Below, in pieces: positions 1 through 7,680 of a DNA stretch of 17,307 nt. Origin of the DNA: Firmicutes bacterium UBA6132 (GTDB lineage Bacteria > Bacillota_A > Clostridia > Tissierellales > Sedimentibacteraceae); assembly GCA_002435835.1 (NCBI GenBank), contig DIVM01000323.1, positions 1 to 17,307 on the forward strand. Reading direction: 5' to 3'. The translations under genes were made by a program, and so were the position numbers. The notes beneath the pieces are model-generated. The model was not told the origin of the DNA and searched no databases. It saw only the letters and a list, made by a program, of their open reading frames with translations. Every line of letters starts with the position of its first letter. Positions within the stretch are counted from its first letter, which is position 1.

Positions 1-1
1 A

Positions 2-223
2 ATTATAGATAGAGGAAAGAAATATTTAAATAGGGTCGCTGGTAAAGAGTTAAATTTTGATATAGAAGATAAACCAAAAGAGCTTTTATTGGATTATTGC
101 CGATATGTAAGAAGTAATGCCTTAGAAATGTTCCAAAAGAATTATTTGCACGAATTATTGTCATTACAAATAGATTCGGAGGTGGATGCTTATGAAGCTG
201 CCAACACTGACACAACAGTTTAA
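2..223 (+). CDS. Phage head-tail connector protein (gp6-like), 3' part
   Basis: An open frame enters from the left edge and ends with TAA at 221-223, leaving 73 visible residues with no start codon in the window. The visible part is helical and charged, with motifs such as DRGKKYLNRVAG and LLDYCRYVRSNALEMF, which resemble the C-terminal half of the ~100-residue gp6/YqbG-type connectors that bind below the portal. Position supports this more than sequence does: it lies directly before a head-closure protein, in the order connector, head closure, tail terminator and tail tube that is standard in siphophages. Its last ~30 bases overlap the next gene, suggesting translational coupling. Family assignment is an inference from position and general character. 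Confidence 0.6.
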   Translation: MIDRGKKYLNRVAGKELNFDIEDKPKELLLDYCRYVRSNALEMFQKNYLHELLSLQIDSEVDAYEAANTDTTV

Positions 224-548
224 TGATGGTATTGTAAATATTTATTCGGTTAAGAATATAGCAGAGTCTGGTAACATGCCTAAAGATGGTTTAGTCAATA
301 AGATAGAAAACTTTAGGTATGAAGAGCGTATTGTTGGAATGAATAGGTATTGGACTGCATTGCAGGAGCAAGCAAGAATAGAACAACTTATAAGAGTTGC
401 TCGTATAAATACAGTTACTGTTCATGATGTAGCAATTATAAACGGACAGCAATACGACATAATGCAAGTACAATATCCAAAAGATACAGAACCTCAATGT
501 ATGGATTTATCTTTAGAACGTTTGGAGGTAGCATATGAAATTAAGTGA
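192..548 (+). CDS. Phage head closure / head-tail adaptor protein
   Basis: This 118-residue protein belongs by size, position and pattern to the head-tail joining family (SPP1 gp16-like, Phage_H_T_join). Such proteins plug the connector and form the docking face for the tail. The family feature seen is a beta-rich C-terminal half with HDVAIINGQQYDIMQVQYP, matching the usual 'I..dg..Y.I..v' pattern, after an N-terminal stretch with MPKDGLVNKIENFRYEERIVG. Two ATGs are possible, at 186 and 192. The one at 192 lies 9 bases after GGAGG (178-182), whereas 186 is only 3 bases away, so 192 is preferred. The start lies inside the connector gene and the end overlaps the next start at 535. Confidence 0.65.
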   Translation: MKLPTLTQQFNDGIVNIYSVKNIAESGNMPKDGLVNKIENFRYEERIVGMNRYWTALQEQARIEQLIRVARINTVTVHDVAIINGQQYDIMQVQYPKDTEPQCMDLSLERLEVAYEIK

Positions 549-852
549 TCTAAGAGATGCACTCCTACAAGTTCTATTAGATGTATTTCATTATAAAGCT
601 TGGGCAAAACCTGATAAGTATATTGTTTGGGCAGAAGATACTCAAGCAGATGCAAATTATGCAGATAATCATATGACAGACCAAGTTATCCAAGGAACTA
701 TTGATTATTTTACAAAGACTGAATTTGATTCTAATTTTGATTTAATCCAAAATAAATTAAATTCTATTGATATTGCTTGGAAACTTAGTTCAATTCAGTA
801 TGAAGAAGAAACAGGTTATATTCATTATGAGTGGATTTGGGAGATGGTTTAA
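535..852 (+). CDS. Probable tail terminator / tail completion protein
   Basis: A 105-residue acidic protein starting at ATG 535, 7 bases after GGAGG (523-527) and inside the end of the previous gene. It has two predicted alpha-beta halves, with the stretch DNHMTDQVIQGTIDYFTKTE in the middle and an aromatic-rich C-terminus (HYEWIWEMV). I cannot place it in a named family by motif. Its length and position between head closure and tail tube fit the slot of the small protein that caps the tail tube or completes the head-tail joint. Its stop TAA shares a base with the ATG of the next gene (TAATG). The role is positional inference. Confidence 0.45.
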   Translation: MKLSDLRDALLQVLLDVFHYKAWAKPDKYIVWAEDTQADANYADNHMTDQVIQGTIDYFTKTEFDSNFDLIQNKLNSIDIAWKLSSIQYEEETGYIHYEWIWEMV

Positions 853-1340
853 TGGCTAAGATGACTATTAAAGGAACTGATGAACTTGCACTTAAGCTCT
901 CACAGCTGGGTAAAATGTCAACAGAAATTGCTAAAGATGTAGTAATGGCAGGTGCACAACCAGTAGCTAATGAAATCAGAAAAGGACTTCAAAGCTTGCC
1001 TGTAGACGGATTAAAGCAATTAAAAAATGATGAGAAATTTAATGTTTCACCTATAGGGGAAATTAATGACTTATTAGATAGTCTCGGTATTACTCCGCCT
1101 GACGTTGATAATGGCGGTAATATTAATACCAAAATAGGATTTGATGGCTACGGAAGTTATCCTTCCAAAAAATATCCTAAAGGACTTCCTAATCCTCTGT
1201 TAGCAAGAGCAATTGAAAGTGGTTCATCTGTAAGGCAGAAAAATCCTTTTATAAGGAAAGCAGTAAATAAATCTAAGAAAAAAGCATTAGAAGAAATGCA
1301 GATAAAATGTGATGAAGAAATAAAAATAATAATGGAGTAG
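852..1340 (+). CDS. HK97 gp10-like phage protein
   Basis: A 162-residue protein that starts with MAKMTIKGTDELALKLSQLG and continues with a helix carrying the family-like VMAGAQPVANEIRKG. This opening (short strand, 'l.g.delle.L..lg', then a helix ending in 'ga..v...i+') is the recognisable start of the HK97 gp10 family found between head-closure and tail-tube genes. A frame extension back to 831 exists, but ATG 852 overlaps the previous stop and follows GGGAG (840-844), so it is the likely start. The C-terminus is lysine-rich (NKSKKKALEEMQ), perhaps for DNA or capsid contact. The exact role of the family in joining is not settled. Confidence 0.7.
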   Translation: MAKMTIKGTDELALKLSQLGKMSTEIAKDVVMAGAQPVANEIRKGLQSLPVDGLKQLKNDEKFNVSPIGEINDLLDSLGITPPDVDNGGNINTKIGFDGYGSYPSKKYPKGLPNPLLARAIESGSSVRQKNPFIRKAVNKSKKKALEEMQIKCDEEIKIIME

Positions 1341-1353
1341 GAGGAAATAAATA

Positions 1354-2151
1354 ATGAAAAAAATAGGATTAAAGCATCCTGTGTATGCTCTTTATTCAGA
1401 CGCTACAGGCTCTCCAGTTTACACAAACGGAGCAGTAATAGCAAAAGCAATGAGTGCATCAATAAAAATAAACAAAAATAATGAGATTCTTTATGCAGAT
1501 GATGATATAGATGAAATAGATCAAAGTTTTATTAGTGGAACAGAAACACTCGGCTTGAACGAATTACCTCTTGAAGTGCAGTCGGTGCTTTTAGGACATG
1601 TTATTGTGAATGGAGAAATGACAGCAAATAAAAATGATATTTCTCCTTATGTTGGCCATGGTTTTTATGGAGGCGTTAAAAGAAATCATTTAAACAAATG
1701 GAGAGCAATTTGGTTCCATAAAGAACAATTTGGAGAACCAGATGATGAAACAGAAACACAAGGTGAAAAAATTGTTTTTAAAACTCCAAGCATTGAAGGA
1801 ACTATTATGAAAGATGTTGCTGGTGACTGGAAAAGTGAAAAAATATTTGATACAGAGGCAGAGGCTATAGCATGGCTTGATGGAAAAGCAGGTATTACTC
1901 CTATTTGTACAACACCAGTAGCGAGCATAGCAGCAGGAACTTATGCAGTAGCTCAATCGGTTACATTAACATCAGGAGCAACTGAACAAATATATTACAC
2001 TACAAATGGTACAACACCATCTGAAACAAATGGTATTCTTTATAGTACAGCTATTAATATTGCAGCAAGTACAATGTTGAGGGCAGTTGCAATTAAGAAC
2101 GGTTATAGTGACTCTCAGATTGCAAATTATGAGTATATTATTACAGCTTAA
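1354..2151 (+). CDS. Major tail tube protein with C-terminal chitobiase-like domain
   Basis: The 265-residue product has the phi13/TP901-type major tail protein pattern in residues ~1-180: MKKIGLKHPVYALY at the start, then an acidic DDDIDEIDQSF turn, a YVGHGFYGG loop and AIWFHKEQF. This protein polymerises as the tail tube around the tape measure. Residues ~185-265 form a separate module matching the CHB_HEX_C (chitobiase/beta-hexosaminidase C-terminal, Ig-like) pattern: GTYAVAQSVTLTS, IYYTTNGTTPSE, LRAVAIKNGYSDSQ. Such extra domains usually project from the tail surface and may bind carbohydrate. Start ATG 1354 follows GGAGG (1340-1344). A strong hairpin after the stop suggests this gene is expressed above its downstream neighbours, as expected for the most abundant tail protein. 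Confidence 0.88.
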   Translation: MKKIGLKHPVYALYSDATGSPVYTNGAVIAKAMSASIKINKNNEILYADDDIDEIDQSFISGTETLGLNELPLEVQSVLLGHVIVNGEMTANKNDISPYVGHGFYGGVKRNHLNKWRAIWFHKEQFGEPDDETETQGEKIVFKTPSIEGTIMKDVAGDWKSEKIFDTEAEAIAWLDGKAGITPICTTPVASIAAGTYAVAQSVTLTSGATEQIYYTTNGTTPSETNGILYSTAINIAASTMLRAVAIKNGYSDSQIANYEYIITA

Positions 2152-2167
2152 TAGATTTAAACAATAT

Positions 2168-2195
2168 GAGGGTGGATTACTTCCATCCTCTTTTT
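2168..2195 (+). terminator. Terminator-like hairpin after the major tail gene
   Basis: A 9-bp stem, GAGGGTGGA (2168-2176) with TCCATCCTC (2182-2190), has one G-T pair and a 5-base loop, and is followed by five T. It lies 16 bases after the tail-tube stop and just before the next Shine-Dalgarno. The late operon must continue past it, so it is more likely a partial terminator or 3' mRNA stabiliser that raises tail-tube output over the tail chaperone and tape measure. Confidence 0.7.
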
Positions 2196-2212
2196 AATAG
2201 GAGGAAATTATT

Positions 2213-2665
2213 ATGTTAGACATGGTTAAACATATTACGATAAATGATAAGGAATATCCGTTGGCTTTTACTCTTAATGTCATGGAATCAGTTCAAGAAA
2301 AATACGGAACCATAGCAGAATGGGGAAAGGTACTTCAGCCAACCGAAAAGGTTATTGATGAAACGACAGGAAAGGTAGCAATTGATAAAGAGACTGGCGA
2401 AGAAATAATCAGAACATTAGAGCCAAAAATCAAAGATATAATTTGGACTTTTAAGGAGTTCGTTAATGAGGGCATTGATATTGAGAATGAAGAAAAAAGT
2501 GAAAAAAGGCAGTTCCTAACATCAAAGCAAGTTGGAAGATTAATATCAAATTTTGGAATGCTTGAAACTACCGCAATAATGCAAGGTATAACAGTTGGTA
2601 GTATGAAAAATGATGATTCAAAAAACGAACAGACCACGCAGATGACGGAGACGAACCCAGCTTAA
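2213..2665 (+). CDS. Tail assembly chaperone G (unshifted form)
   Basis: A 150-residue protein starting at ATG 2213, 8 bases after AGGAGG (2199-2204). It opens with ITINDKEYPLAFTLNVMESV, typical of Gram-positive tail assembly chaperones (short beta hairpin followed by a helix). Residues ~43-75 contain an acidic, lysine-rich insert (IDETTGKVAIDKETGEEI) and the end is polar and probably disordered. It sits between tail tube and tape measure, where phage lambda has G and T, and is the major product of a frameshifting pair. The chaperone coats the tape measure during tail assembly and is absent from the finished tail. Confidence 0.85.
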   Translation: MLDMVKHITINDKEYPLAFTLNVMESVQEKYGTIAEWGKVLQPTEKVIDETTGKVAIDKETGEEIIRTLEPKIKDIIWTFKEFVNEGIDIENEEKSEKRQFLTSKQVGRLISNFGMLETTAIMQGITVGSMKNDDSKNEQTTQMTETNPA

Positions 2666-2868
2666 TAGATTTTGCGTGGCTTTTATATATGGGTATGAAG
2701 ATGGGATTTTCTGAAAAACAAGTAGGCCATATGACTTTAAGAAAATTTGATTTATTATATAAAGCTTATAAGAATGTTTTCGATTTAGAAAATACGCTGA
2801 AATATAACAGAGTTGTATATTCAGATTTAGAAAAAGAGGAAACACTCGATGATGTATTACCATTCTAA
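2213..2868 (+). CDS. Tail assembly chaperone G-T fusion made by -1 frameshift
   Basis: The minor product is read as 2213..2626 joined to 2626..2868: 138 residues of G, then 80 residues in the -1 frame, 218 in all. The -1 frame is open from 2617 to TAA 2866-2868 and has no ATG near its beginning, so it can hardly be made alone. Its content (DFAWLLYMGMKMGFSEKQVG then MTLRKFDLLYKAYK) resembles gpT-type extensions, where a helix pair ends in 'mt..ef..l..ay'. In lambda and many siphophages the T part recruits the tail tube protein to the chaperoned tape measure. The shift site is the classic A AAA AAC heptamer. The product is inferred; frame, motif and position are seen. Confidence 0.82.
2620..2679 (+). 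promoter_or_regulatory. Programmed -1 frameshift signal: slippery heptamer plus hairpin
   Basis: A AAA AAC (2620-2626) lies in the G frame as TCA AAA AAC, the exact X XXY YYZ arrangement. Seven bases later a perfect 7-bp stem begins: CCACGCA (2634-2640) pairs with TGCGTGG (2673-2679) around a 32-base loop. The spacer falls within the usual 5-9 base range for a stimulatory structure. ACCC in the loop (2655-2658) could also pair with GGGT at 2691-2694 to make a pseudoknot, which is speculative. Confidence 0.8.
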
Positions 2869-2888
2869 AAAGGAAGGAGGTAAAAAAT

Positions 2889-5579
2889 ATGGCTTATGAT
2901 ATAGGACCAAAAATTGGTATTGAAGGTGAAGCAGAGTTTAGACAAGCAATAAATGGCATAAATACTAATTTAAAAACGCTTGGTACTGAAATGATGGCAG
3001 TTACATCCAAGTTTGATAAAAATGAAAAAAGCACAGAATCACTAACTGAAAAAAATAAAGTTTTAAATAAGCAGATTGATGAACAAAAAAGTAAGCTCTC
3101 AGAACTTGAAAAAGGTCTATCAGCTGCAGCTGATAAATATGGTGAAAATGATAAAGTCACTCAAGGTTGGAGGCAAGCAGTTAATAAAGCTACTGCAGAT
3201 CTTAACAATATGCAGAGGGAAGTTGAAAGTAATACTAAAGCAATCAATGAATTTGGAAGCGAAACACAGGATACAACTAATAAAACTAATAAATTTAGTG
3301 ATATGCTTGACGGTTTAGGTAAAGGACTTTCTAATATTGGAAAAGTAGTTGGCCCTGCAGCAGTATTAGGAATTAAGGCAATAGGTGCAGCAACAGTAGC
3401 AACGGTTACTGGTATGGTAGGATTAACTGAAAGCACTAAAGAATATAGGAATGATTTGTCAAAATTAGAACAGAATGCAACAACAGCAGGCAATAGCTTT
3501 AATATTATGAAAGAAGAGCTTAGTGGATTAAATGCTTTGACAGGAGAAACAGATAGCTCAATAGAAGCACTTTCTAATTTAATGGCAACTGGATTTAGTG
3601 ATAATCAAATTACACAAGCAGTAGATGCATTAAGTGGTGCGGTTATTAAATTCCCAGATACTTTAAAAATGGAATCTCTTTCAGATAGTTTGCAAGAAAC
3701 AATTGCTACAGGAGCAGCAACAGGTCAATTTTCTGAATTGATAGGAAGATTAGGCGGTAATGTTGAAACTTTCAATAAATCAATGGAAGGAGCTACAACA
3801 CAAGCTGAAAGGCAGCAAGTGGCTTTAGACTTTTTATCTAAAAGTGGATTAACAGAATTAAATGCTCAATATAAAGAAACAAAAAAAAATATGTTATCTG
3901 CATCTGAGGCACAGTTTAAATTAAATGATTCAATGGCTAATCTTGCAACAGCAGTAGAACCAACAATTGCAACCATGAAAGGTGGTTTAGCTGATATATT
4001 AAGTAACCTGGTCGATGTTGTAACTGGAACAGATGGGGCAACAAAAAAATTTTCAGAAAGCATAACAACATTTGCAACTAATTTATTGACACAGGTAACA
4101 AATATAATACCAACCATTTCAACAACTTTAGAAGCATTAGTTCCATCAATTGTTACAGGTATAGTTGAAGCATTGCCATTATTAGCTCAAGCAGCAGTTA
4201 ATATAGTAAGTACTTTAGTTGCGAGTATTACAAATTTATTACCTCAACTGGTTCCAGCAGCAGTAGGAATATTACAAACATTAGTAACAGGAATTACGCA
4301 ATCAATACCTAATCTGATACCTGCAGTAATATCAATAGTTACTGGCTTAGCTGATATGATAACTAATAACATTGGTACTATAGTTGATATGGGTATTAGT
4401 TTGATTTTAGCTTTAGTACAAGGCATAGCCGATTCGCTTCCTTCGCTATTAGTTGAAGTTCCAAGAATTATAAATGAATTTTCAAATACTTTATATGCAC
4501 AATTACCAAAAATATTACAAGCTGGTATTCAAATAATTGGTATACTTGCAAAAGGAATAATTGACAGCATACCAACACTTGTGGCAAATATACCACAAAT
4601 TATATTAGCTATAGTTAATGTGATAACTCTGTATAACTGGTGGAATTTAGGAAGTTCAGTAATAACTAAAATTGGTGATGGAATAAGCGGCATGAAAGGT
4701 AATATAGGTACTATCGCTAAAGAATTAGCCGAATCAGTTTTAAAAGGTATTAAGAATATTTTTTCAGGCGGAGTTAACATAGGTAAGTATCTTATTGAAG
4801 GACTATGGAATGGCATTACTGGTGCTAAGGATTGGTTGCTAAGCAATGTTAAAGATTTTGCAGTGAATTTAATAGGTATATTTGCAAATGCATGGGGAAT
4901 AGCCTCGCCTTCAAAAGTAATGACAGAATATGGCAAATTTTTAGATGAAGGACTTGCTATAGGAATAAATGGCAATGCTAATAAACCTATTGGAGCAATG
5001 AATTCAGTTGCAGGTAGTATTAATCAATCACTGCAATCAATTACTGATACGATAGGGGTAACTACTGAAGCAATTAAAAATATGGCATCAGCTGCAACTA
5101 TGTCACAAATTATAAGTTTTAATAATTTGAGTAGTGAAGAACAAGCTAATAGAAGAACAAGCAATAAAAATCAAAGAGATAATTTTTATATAGCCAACAA
5201 AGATGAAATTAATGCAATTTCTAAAAGGCAGAATGTTGATATTGATGTTGCACAAGATATGCTTAGAAAGAATTTTGAGTTAGGTATACCTAAGTATGCA
5301 AATGGCACAAATTTTCATCCTGGCGGTTTAGCTTGGGTTGGTGAATATGGAAAAGAGCTTATAGAATTGCCAAGAGGAAGCAAAGTTTATACAAATAAAC
5401 AATCTACTGAGATAACAAAAATTGGAGAAGGAATTGTAAATGGTTTATCTAATGTATTATCGAGTCAGACTTTGCCAAACGCAGTAATACAAGTTGTTCT
5501 TGATAGTAAAATAATAGCTCAAGCTATATATGATCCTCTAAAAGAAGTTAGCAAGCAAAGGGGTGTTGCTCTTGGATAA
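2889..5579 (+). CDS. Tail tape measure protein
   Basis: This 896-residue protein is the largest phage gene here. It sets tail length by spanning the tail tube and is ejected ahead of the DNA. Residues ~1-130 form long helices or coiled coil rich in K, E and N (TEKNKVLNKQIDEQKSKLSE). A Gly/Ala hydrophobic segment lies at ~152-178. Residues 407-582 form eight exact-length 22-residue repeats of hydrophobic helix. The C-terminus has the common tape-measure ending: FHPGGLAWVGEYGKELIELP followed by GSKVYTNKQST. No lytic transglycosylase or peptidase domain was recognised. ATG 2889 follows AAGGAGG (2874-2880) with ideal spacing. At ~0.15 nm per residue, the tail would be about 130 nm long (inference). 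Confidence 0.93.
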   Translation: MAYDIGPKIGIEGEAEFRQAINGINTNLKTLGTEMMAVTSKFDKNEKSTESLTEKNKVLNKQIDEQKSKLSELEKGLSAAADKYGENDKVTQGWRQAVNKATADLNNMQREVESNTKAINEFGSETQDTTNKTNKFSDMLDGLGKGLSNIGKVVGPAAVLGIKAIGAATVATVTGMVGLTESTKEYRNDLSKLEQNATTAGNSFNIMKEELSGLNALTGETDSSIEALSNLMATGFSDNQITQAVDALSGAVIKFPDTLKMESLSDSLQETIATGAATGQFSELIGRLGGNVETFNKSMEGATTQAERQQVALDFLSKSGLTELNAQYKETKKNMLSASEAQFKLNDSMANLATAVEPTIATMKGGLADILSNLVDVVTGTDGATKKFSESITTFATNLLTQVTNIIPTISTTLEALVPSIVTGIVEALPLLAQAAVNIVSTLVASITNLLPQLVPAAVGILQTLVTGITQSIPNLIPAVISIVTGLADMITNNIGTIVDMGISLILALVQGIADSLPSLLVEVPRIINEFSNTLYAQLPKILQAGIQIIGILAKGIIDSIPTLVANIPQIILAIVNVITLYNWWNLGSSVITKIGDGISGMKGNIGTIAKELAESVLKGIKNIFSGGVNIGKYLIEGLWNGITGAKDWLLSNVKDFAVNLIGIFANAWGIASPSKVMTEYGKFLDEGLAIGINGNANKPIGAMNSVAGSINQSLQSITDTIGVTTEAIKNMASAATMSQIISFNNLSSEEQANRRTSNKNQRDNFYIANKDEINAISKRQNVDIDVAQDMLRKNFELGIPKYANGTNFHPGGLAWVGEYGKELIELPRGSKVYTNKQSTEITKIGEGIVNGLSNVLSSQTLPNAVIQVVLDSKIIAQAIYDPLKEVSKQRGVALG
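4107..4634 (+). repeat. Eight tandem 22-codon repeats inside the tape measure gene
   Basis: Residues 407-582 divide without gaps into eight units of 22 residues. Each opens with (L/I)P or IG followed by a hydrophobic pattern: IPTISTT..., LPLLAQAAV..., LPQLVPAAV..., IPNLIPAVI..., IGTIVDMGI..., LPSLLVEVP..., LPKILQAGI..., IPTLVANIP.... The DNA copies have diverged, so the period shows in protein and not as exact DNA repeats. Twenty-two equals two hendecads, which suits a regular extended helical rod. Confidence 0.85.
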
Positions 5580-5943
5580 GATTAAAATAACAAAAGAAAA
5601 CTCTATAATAGAAATGCCAAAGGTAAAGAATGTTAGAGTAGGTGGTGTAGAAGTTTCTAAGGAAATTGAAATGGCAAGCGGTAAAAAGGTTAAAGAGATG
5701 ATAGGTTTTAGACCAACTATTACAGCAGAATGGGACTGGCTACCTGCTCAAACTATTACAGATCTGCATTTATTATTAAGACAGGGAGGCTATTTTCAAG
5801 TTGAATATCCTGATCCTGCTACTGGTTATACAACTGGAATATTTAGCATCGCTTATCCTGAAACAAAGATATTCAAATTTAATGGAACTGAACCACGTTG
5901 GCATGGTGTGACTTTAATTATGACATCACAGAGGGTAATCTAA
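5572..5943 (+). CDS. Distal tail (Dit-like) protein
   Basis: A ~123-residue, beta-rich protein between tape measure and hub, the place of the distal tail protein that joins tube to baseplate. Visible motifs are VRVGGVEVSKEIEMASGKKV at the start, FRPTITAEWDWLP in the middle and WHGVTLIMTSQRV at the end. They resemble the short tail components found after the tape measure in clostridial and Listeria phages, but no family is certain. There is no ATG. Candidate starts are GTG 5563, TTG 5566 and TTG 5572. TTG 5572 is best spaced from AAAGGGGTG (5557-5565), giving LDKIKIT at the N-terminus. The gene begins inside the end of the tape measure gene and its stop overlaps the next ATG. Confidence 0.55.
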   Translation: MDKIKITKENSIIEMPKVKNVRVGGVEVSKEIEMASGKKVKEMIGFRPTITAEWDWLPAQTITDLHLLLRQGGYFQVEYPDPATGYTTGIFSIAYPETKIFKFNGTEPRWHGVTLIMTSQRVI

Positions 5944-7496
5944 TGCAGGTTACTTCTTTATCATATAACCCTTATACCTCCGCAAGATGGTCCAATTTTA
6001 AAGTGAAATTTGAATTTATAGACACAGATGCAGCAGAAGATGCGACAGTTACAGTAACATCGGAGGCTGCTATTTCTAATTTAAGTCAAACACACAACAG
6101 AACTACAGAAATGGCATCTAAATTAGCAGCATTAGAGAAAGATTATTTCTTGCTTGATGGAAGTTTTGAGTTGCCTGATGAATTAGATAATGGTGAAATT
6201 GGATGGTGGAGCAATGAAATATCTGATGTTAACGGAGATTTGTCAACAGCACAGGTATTGATATTTGCTTTTACACAAGATCAATCAAGTGTAGGCTTTA
6301 CTATAATATTTGATGATAAAGCTAACGAGTATGCGATAGATTTTAAAATACAGGTTTATGATAGCGTAGATACATTAATTAATGAAGACGTTGTAACAGA
6401 AAATGCCTTAAATACTTATATAAGCGAAATGCCTATTGATGGTTATAGAAAAGTTGTAGTTACTTTTACAAAGACTTCAAAACCTTTTAGGCGTGTTAGA
6501 GTTTGCGAGGTAGTTTTTGGCATTATACAGACTTTTGATGAAAACAACACAACAAATTTAAATTTACTCTATGAAATATCTCCAAACGCTGAAAATTTGC
6601 CGTCGCATGAATTAGATATCACCATTGATAATAGCGAAAGAAAATATAACATGATTAATCCAAATGGAATATACAAATATTTGCAACAGGGACAAGGACT
6701 TAATGTAGAAGTAGGTGTTGGCGCTACAAAAGAAACAATAGAGCGTGTAAAGATGGGTAGATTTTATTATACTTTTTCCAGCGCTGAAGATGACTGCATG
6801 ACGGCTAAAATAGTAGCTAATGATTTGTTTTACACATTAGGCAACAGCAATTGTAAAATAGGAGTTACAGGCACATGGACAGTTATGGAGGCAGTGAATG
6901 CAGTTATAACAGATAGTGGTTTAAGCATAACAACTTCTATTCCAACAGCTATAGGTAGCAAGACAATAAATAAATGTATCCCCAAAAATGCAACACACAG
7001 AGAAGCCCTAAGAATGATTGCACAAGCTGCAATGAGCACATGTTATTTTGACAAAAATGACACCCTTGTATTTGTAGAGATTACCGGAAGTACAGTTGTT
7101 GACACTCTTGACAATGATAATATGTATAAGCCTGCAAAGGTAGTTGATTTAGGAAGAATTAACAAAATTGAATTAACTGTTAAAGATGAATATTCAGCAA
7201 CAGTATCTACATACATAGCAACAAATAAAGAAACAGGCGAAACAGATAAGGTCAAAACATTTAATAATCCATTAGCCTATGATGGTCAAAATGTTGCTGA
7301 TTGGTTGCTTGCAATAGCTCAAAAGCGCATTAAATATCAGTTGCAAGAGCGAGGAAATCCAGCAAGAGAAATAGGCGACACTGTACAAATATTTGATGCC
7401 TATAATGAAAATAGGAATGCCATTATGACTAAACAAGAGTTTATTTATGATGGAACATTAATGGCAAATACAGAGGCAATAGGTGGAACAATATGA
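5943..7496 (+). CDS. Tail-associated baseplate hub protein (Tal-like)
   Basis: A 517-residue protein in the slot of the siphophage central hub/spike. Residues ~1-200 include a beta-sandwich-like stretch (FELPDELDNGEIGWWSNEIS, then FTIIFDDKANEYAIDFKI) like the galactose-binding-type modules often added to such proteins. Residues ~215-517 have a gp27/Tal-like outline: LDITIDNSERKYNMINPNG, VKMGRFYYTF, EALRMIAQAAMSTCYFDKND and REIGDTVQIFD near the end. Its likely role is to close the tail tip and open at infection, with possible carbohydrate contact. ATG 5943 shares a base with the previous stop and follows GAGGG (5931-5935). The frame is open upstream to 5898, but that lies inside the previous gene. 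No peptidase or lysozyme motif was seen. Confidence 0.72.
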   Translation: MQVTSLSYNPYTSARWSNFKVKFEFIDTDAAEDATVTVTSEAAISNLSQTHNRTTEMASKLAALEKDYFLLDGSFELPDELDNGEIGWWSNEISDVNGDLSTAQVLIFAFTQDQSSVGFTIIFDDKANEYAIDFKIQVYDSVDTLINEDVVTENALNTYISEMPIDGYRKVVVTFTKTSKPFRRVRVCEVVFGIIQTFDENNTTNLNLLYEISPNAENLPSHELDITIDNSERKYNMINPNGIYKYLQQGQGLNVEVGVGATKETIERVKMGRFYYTFSSAEDDCMTAKIVANDLFYTLGNSNCKIGVTGTWTVMEAVNAVITDSGLSITTSIPTAIGSKTINKCIPKNATHREALRMIAQAAMSTCYFDKNDTLVFVEITGSTVVDTLDNDNMYKPAKVVDLGRINKIELTVKDEYSATVSTYIATNKETGETDKVKTFNNPLAYDGQNVADWLLAIAQKRIKYQLQERGNPAREIGDTVQIFDAYNENRNAIMTKQEFIYDGTLMANTEAIGGTI

Positions 7497-7666
7497 GCTA
7501 CACACTTTTTGTACCTCAAATAGACGCAGTATCCATAATCCCTAACCCTGTAAATGCAAATACAAGTTATTTAATAGCTATAACAGTATCTGAAATTGAA
7601 CTAATATTAGAATCAATAACAATATATTCTGGAACATTCTATTCTGGTGAAACGGAAATCCTATAG
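7493..7666 (+). CDS. Small baseplate-associated protein, 57 aa
   Basis: A 57-codon frame starts at ATG 7493, overlapping the hub stop as ATGA, and ends at TAG 7664-7666. The product begins MSYTLFVPQIDAVSIIPNPV and ends YSGTFYSGETEIL. The 'I.PNPV...T..I.I.V' strand pattern recurs at the end of the next gene's product (VTITPNPVDSGATMVIVVAV), suggesting an Ig-strand module used more than once in this tail tip. Small proteins of this type occur between hub and fibre genes in clostridial phages. It is too short for many gene finders. Tight coupling to both neighbours and a clean frame support its reality; function is unknown. Confidence 0.7.
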   Translation: MSYTLFVPQIDAVSIIPNPVNANTSYLIAITVSEIELILESITIYSGTFYSGETEIL

Positions 7667-7680
7667 AGAGGAGAAACAAT

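Noticed and set aside
3076..3318. An 80-codon plus-strand frame inside the tape measure gene
   Set aside because: It is an out-of-frame shadow of the coiled-coil coding region, with no start site and no family resemblance.
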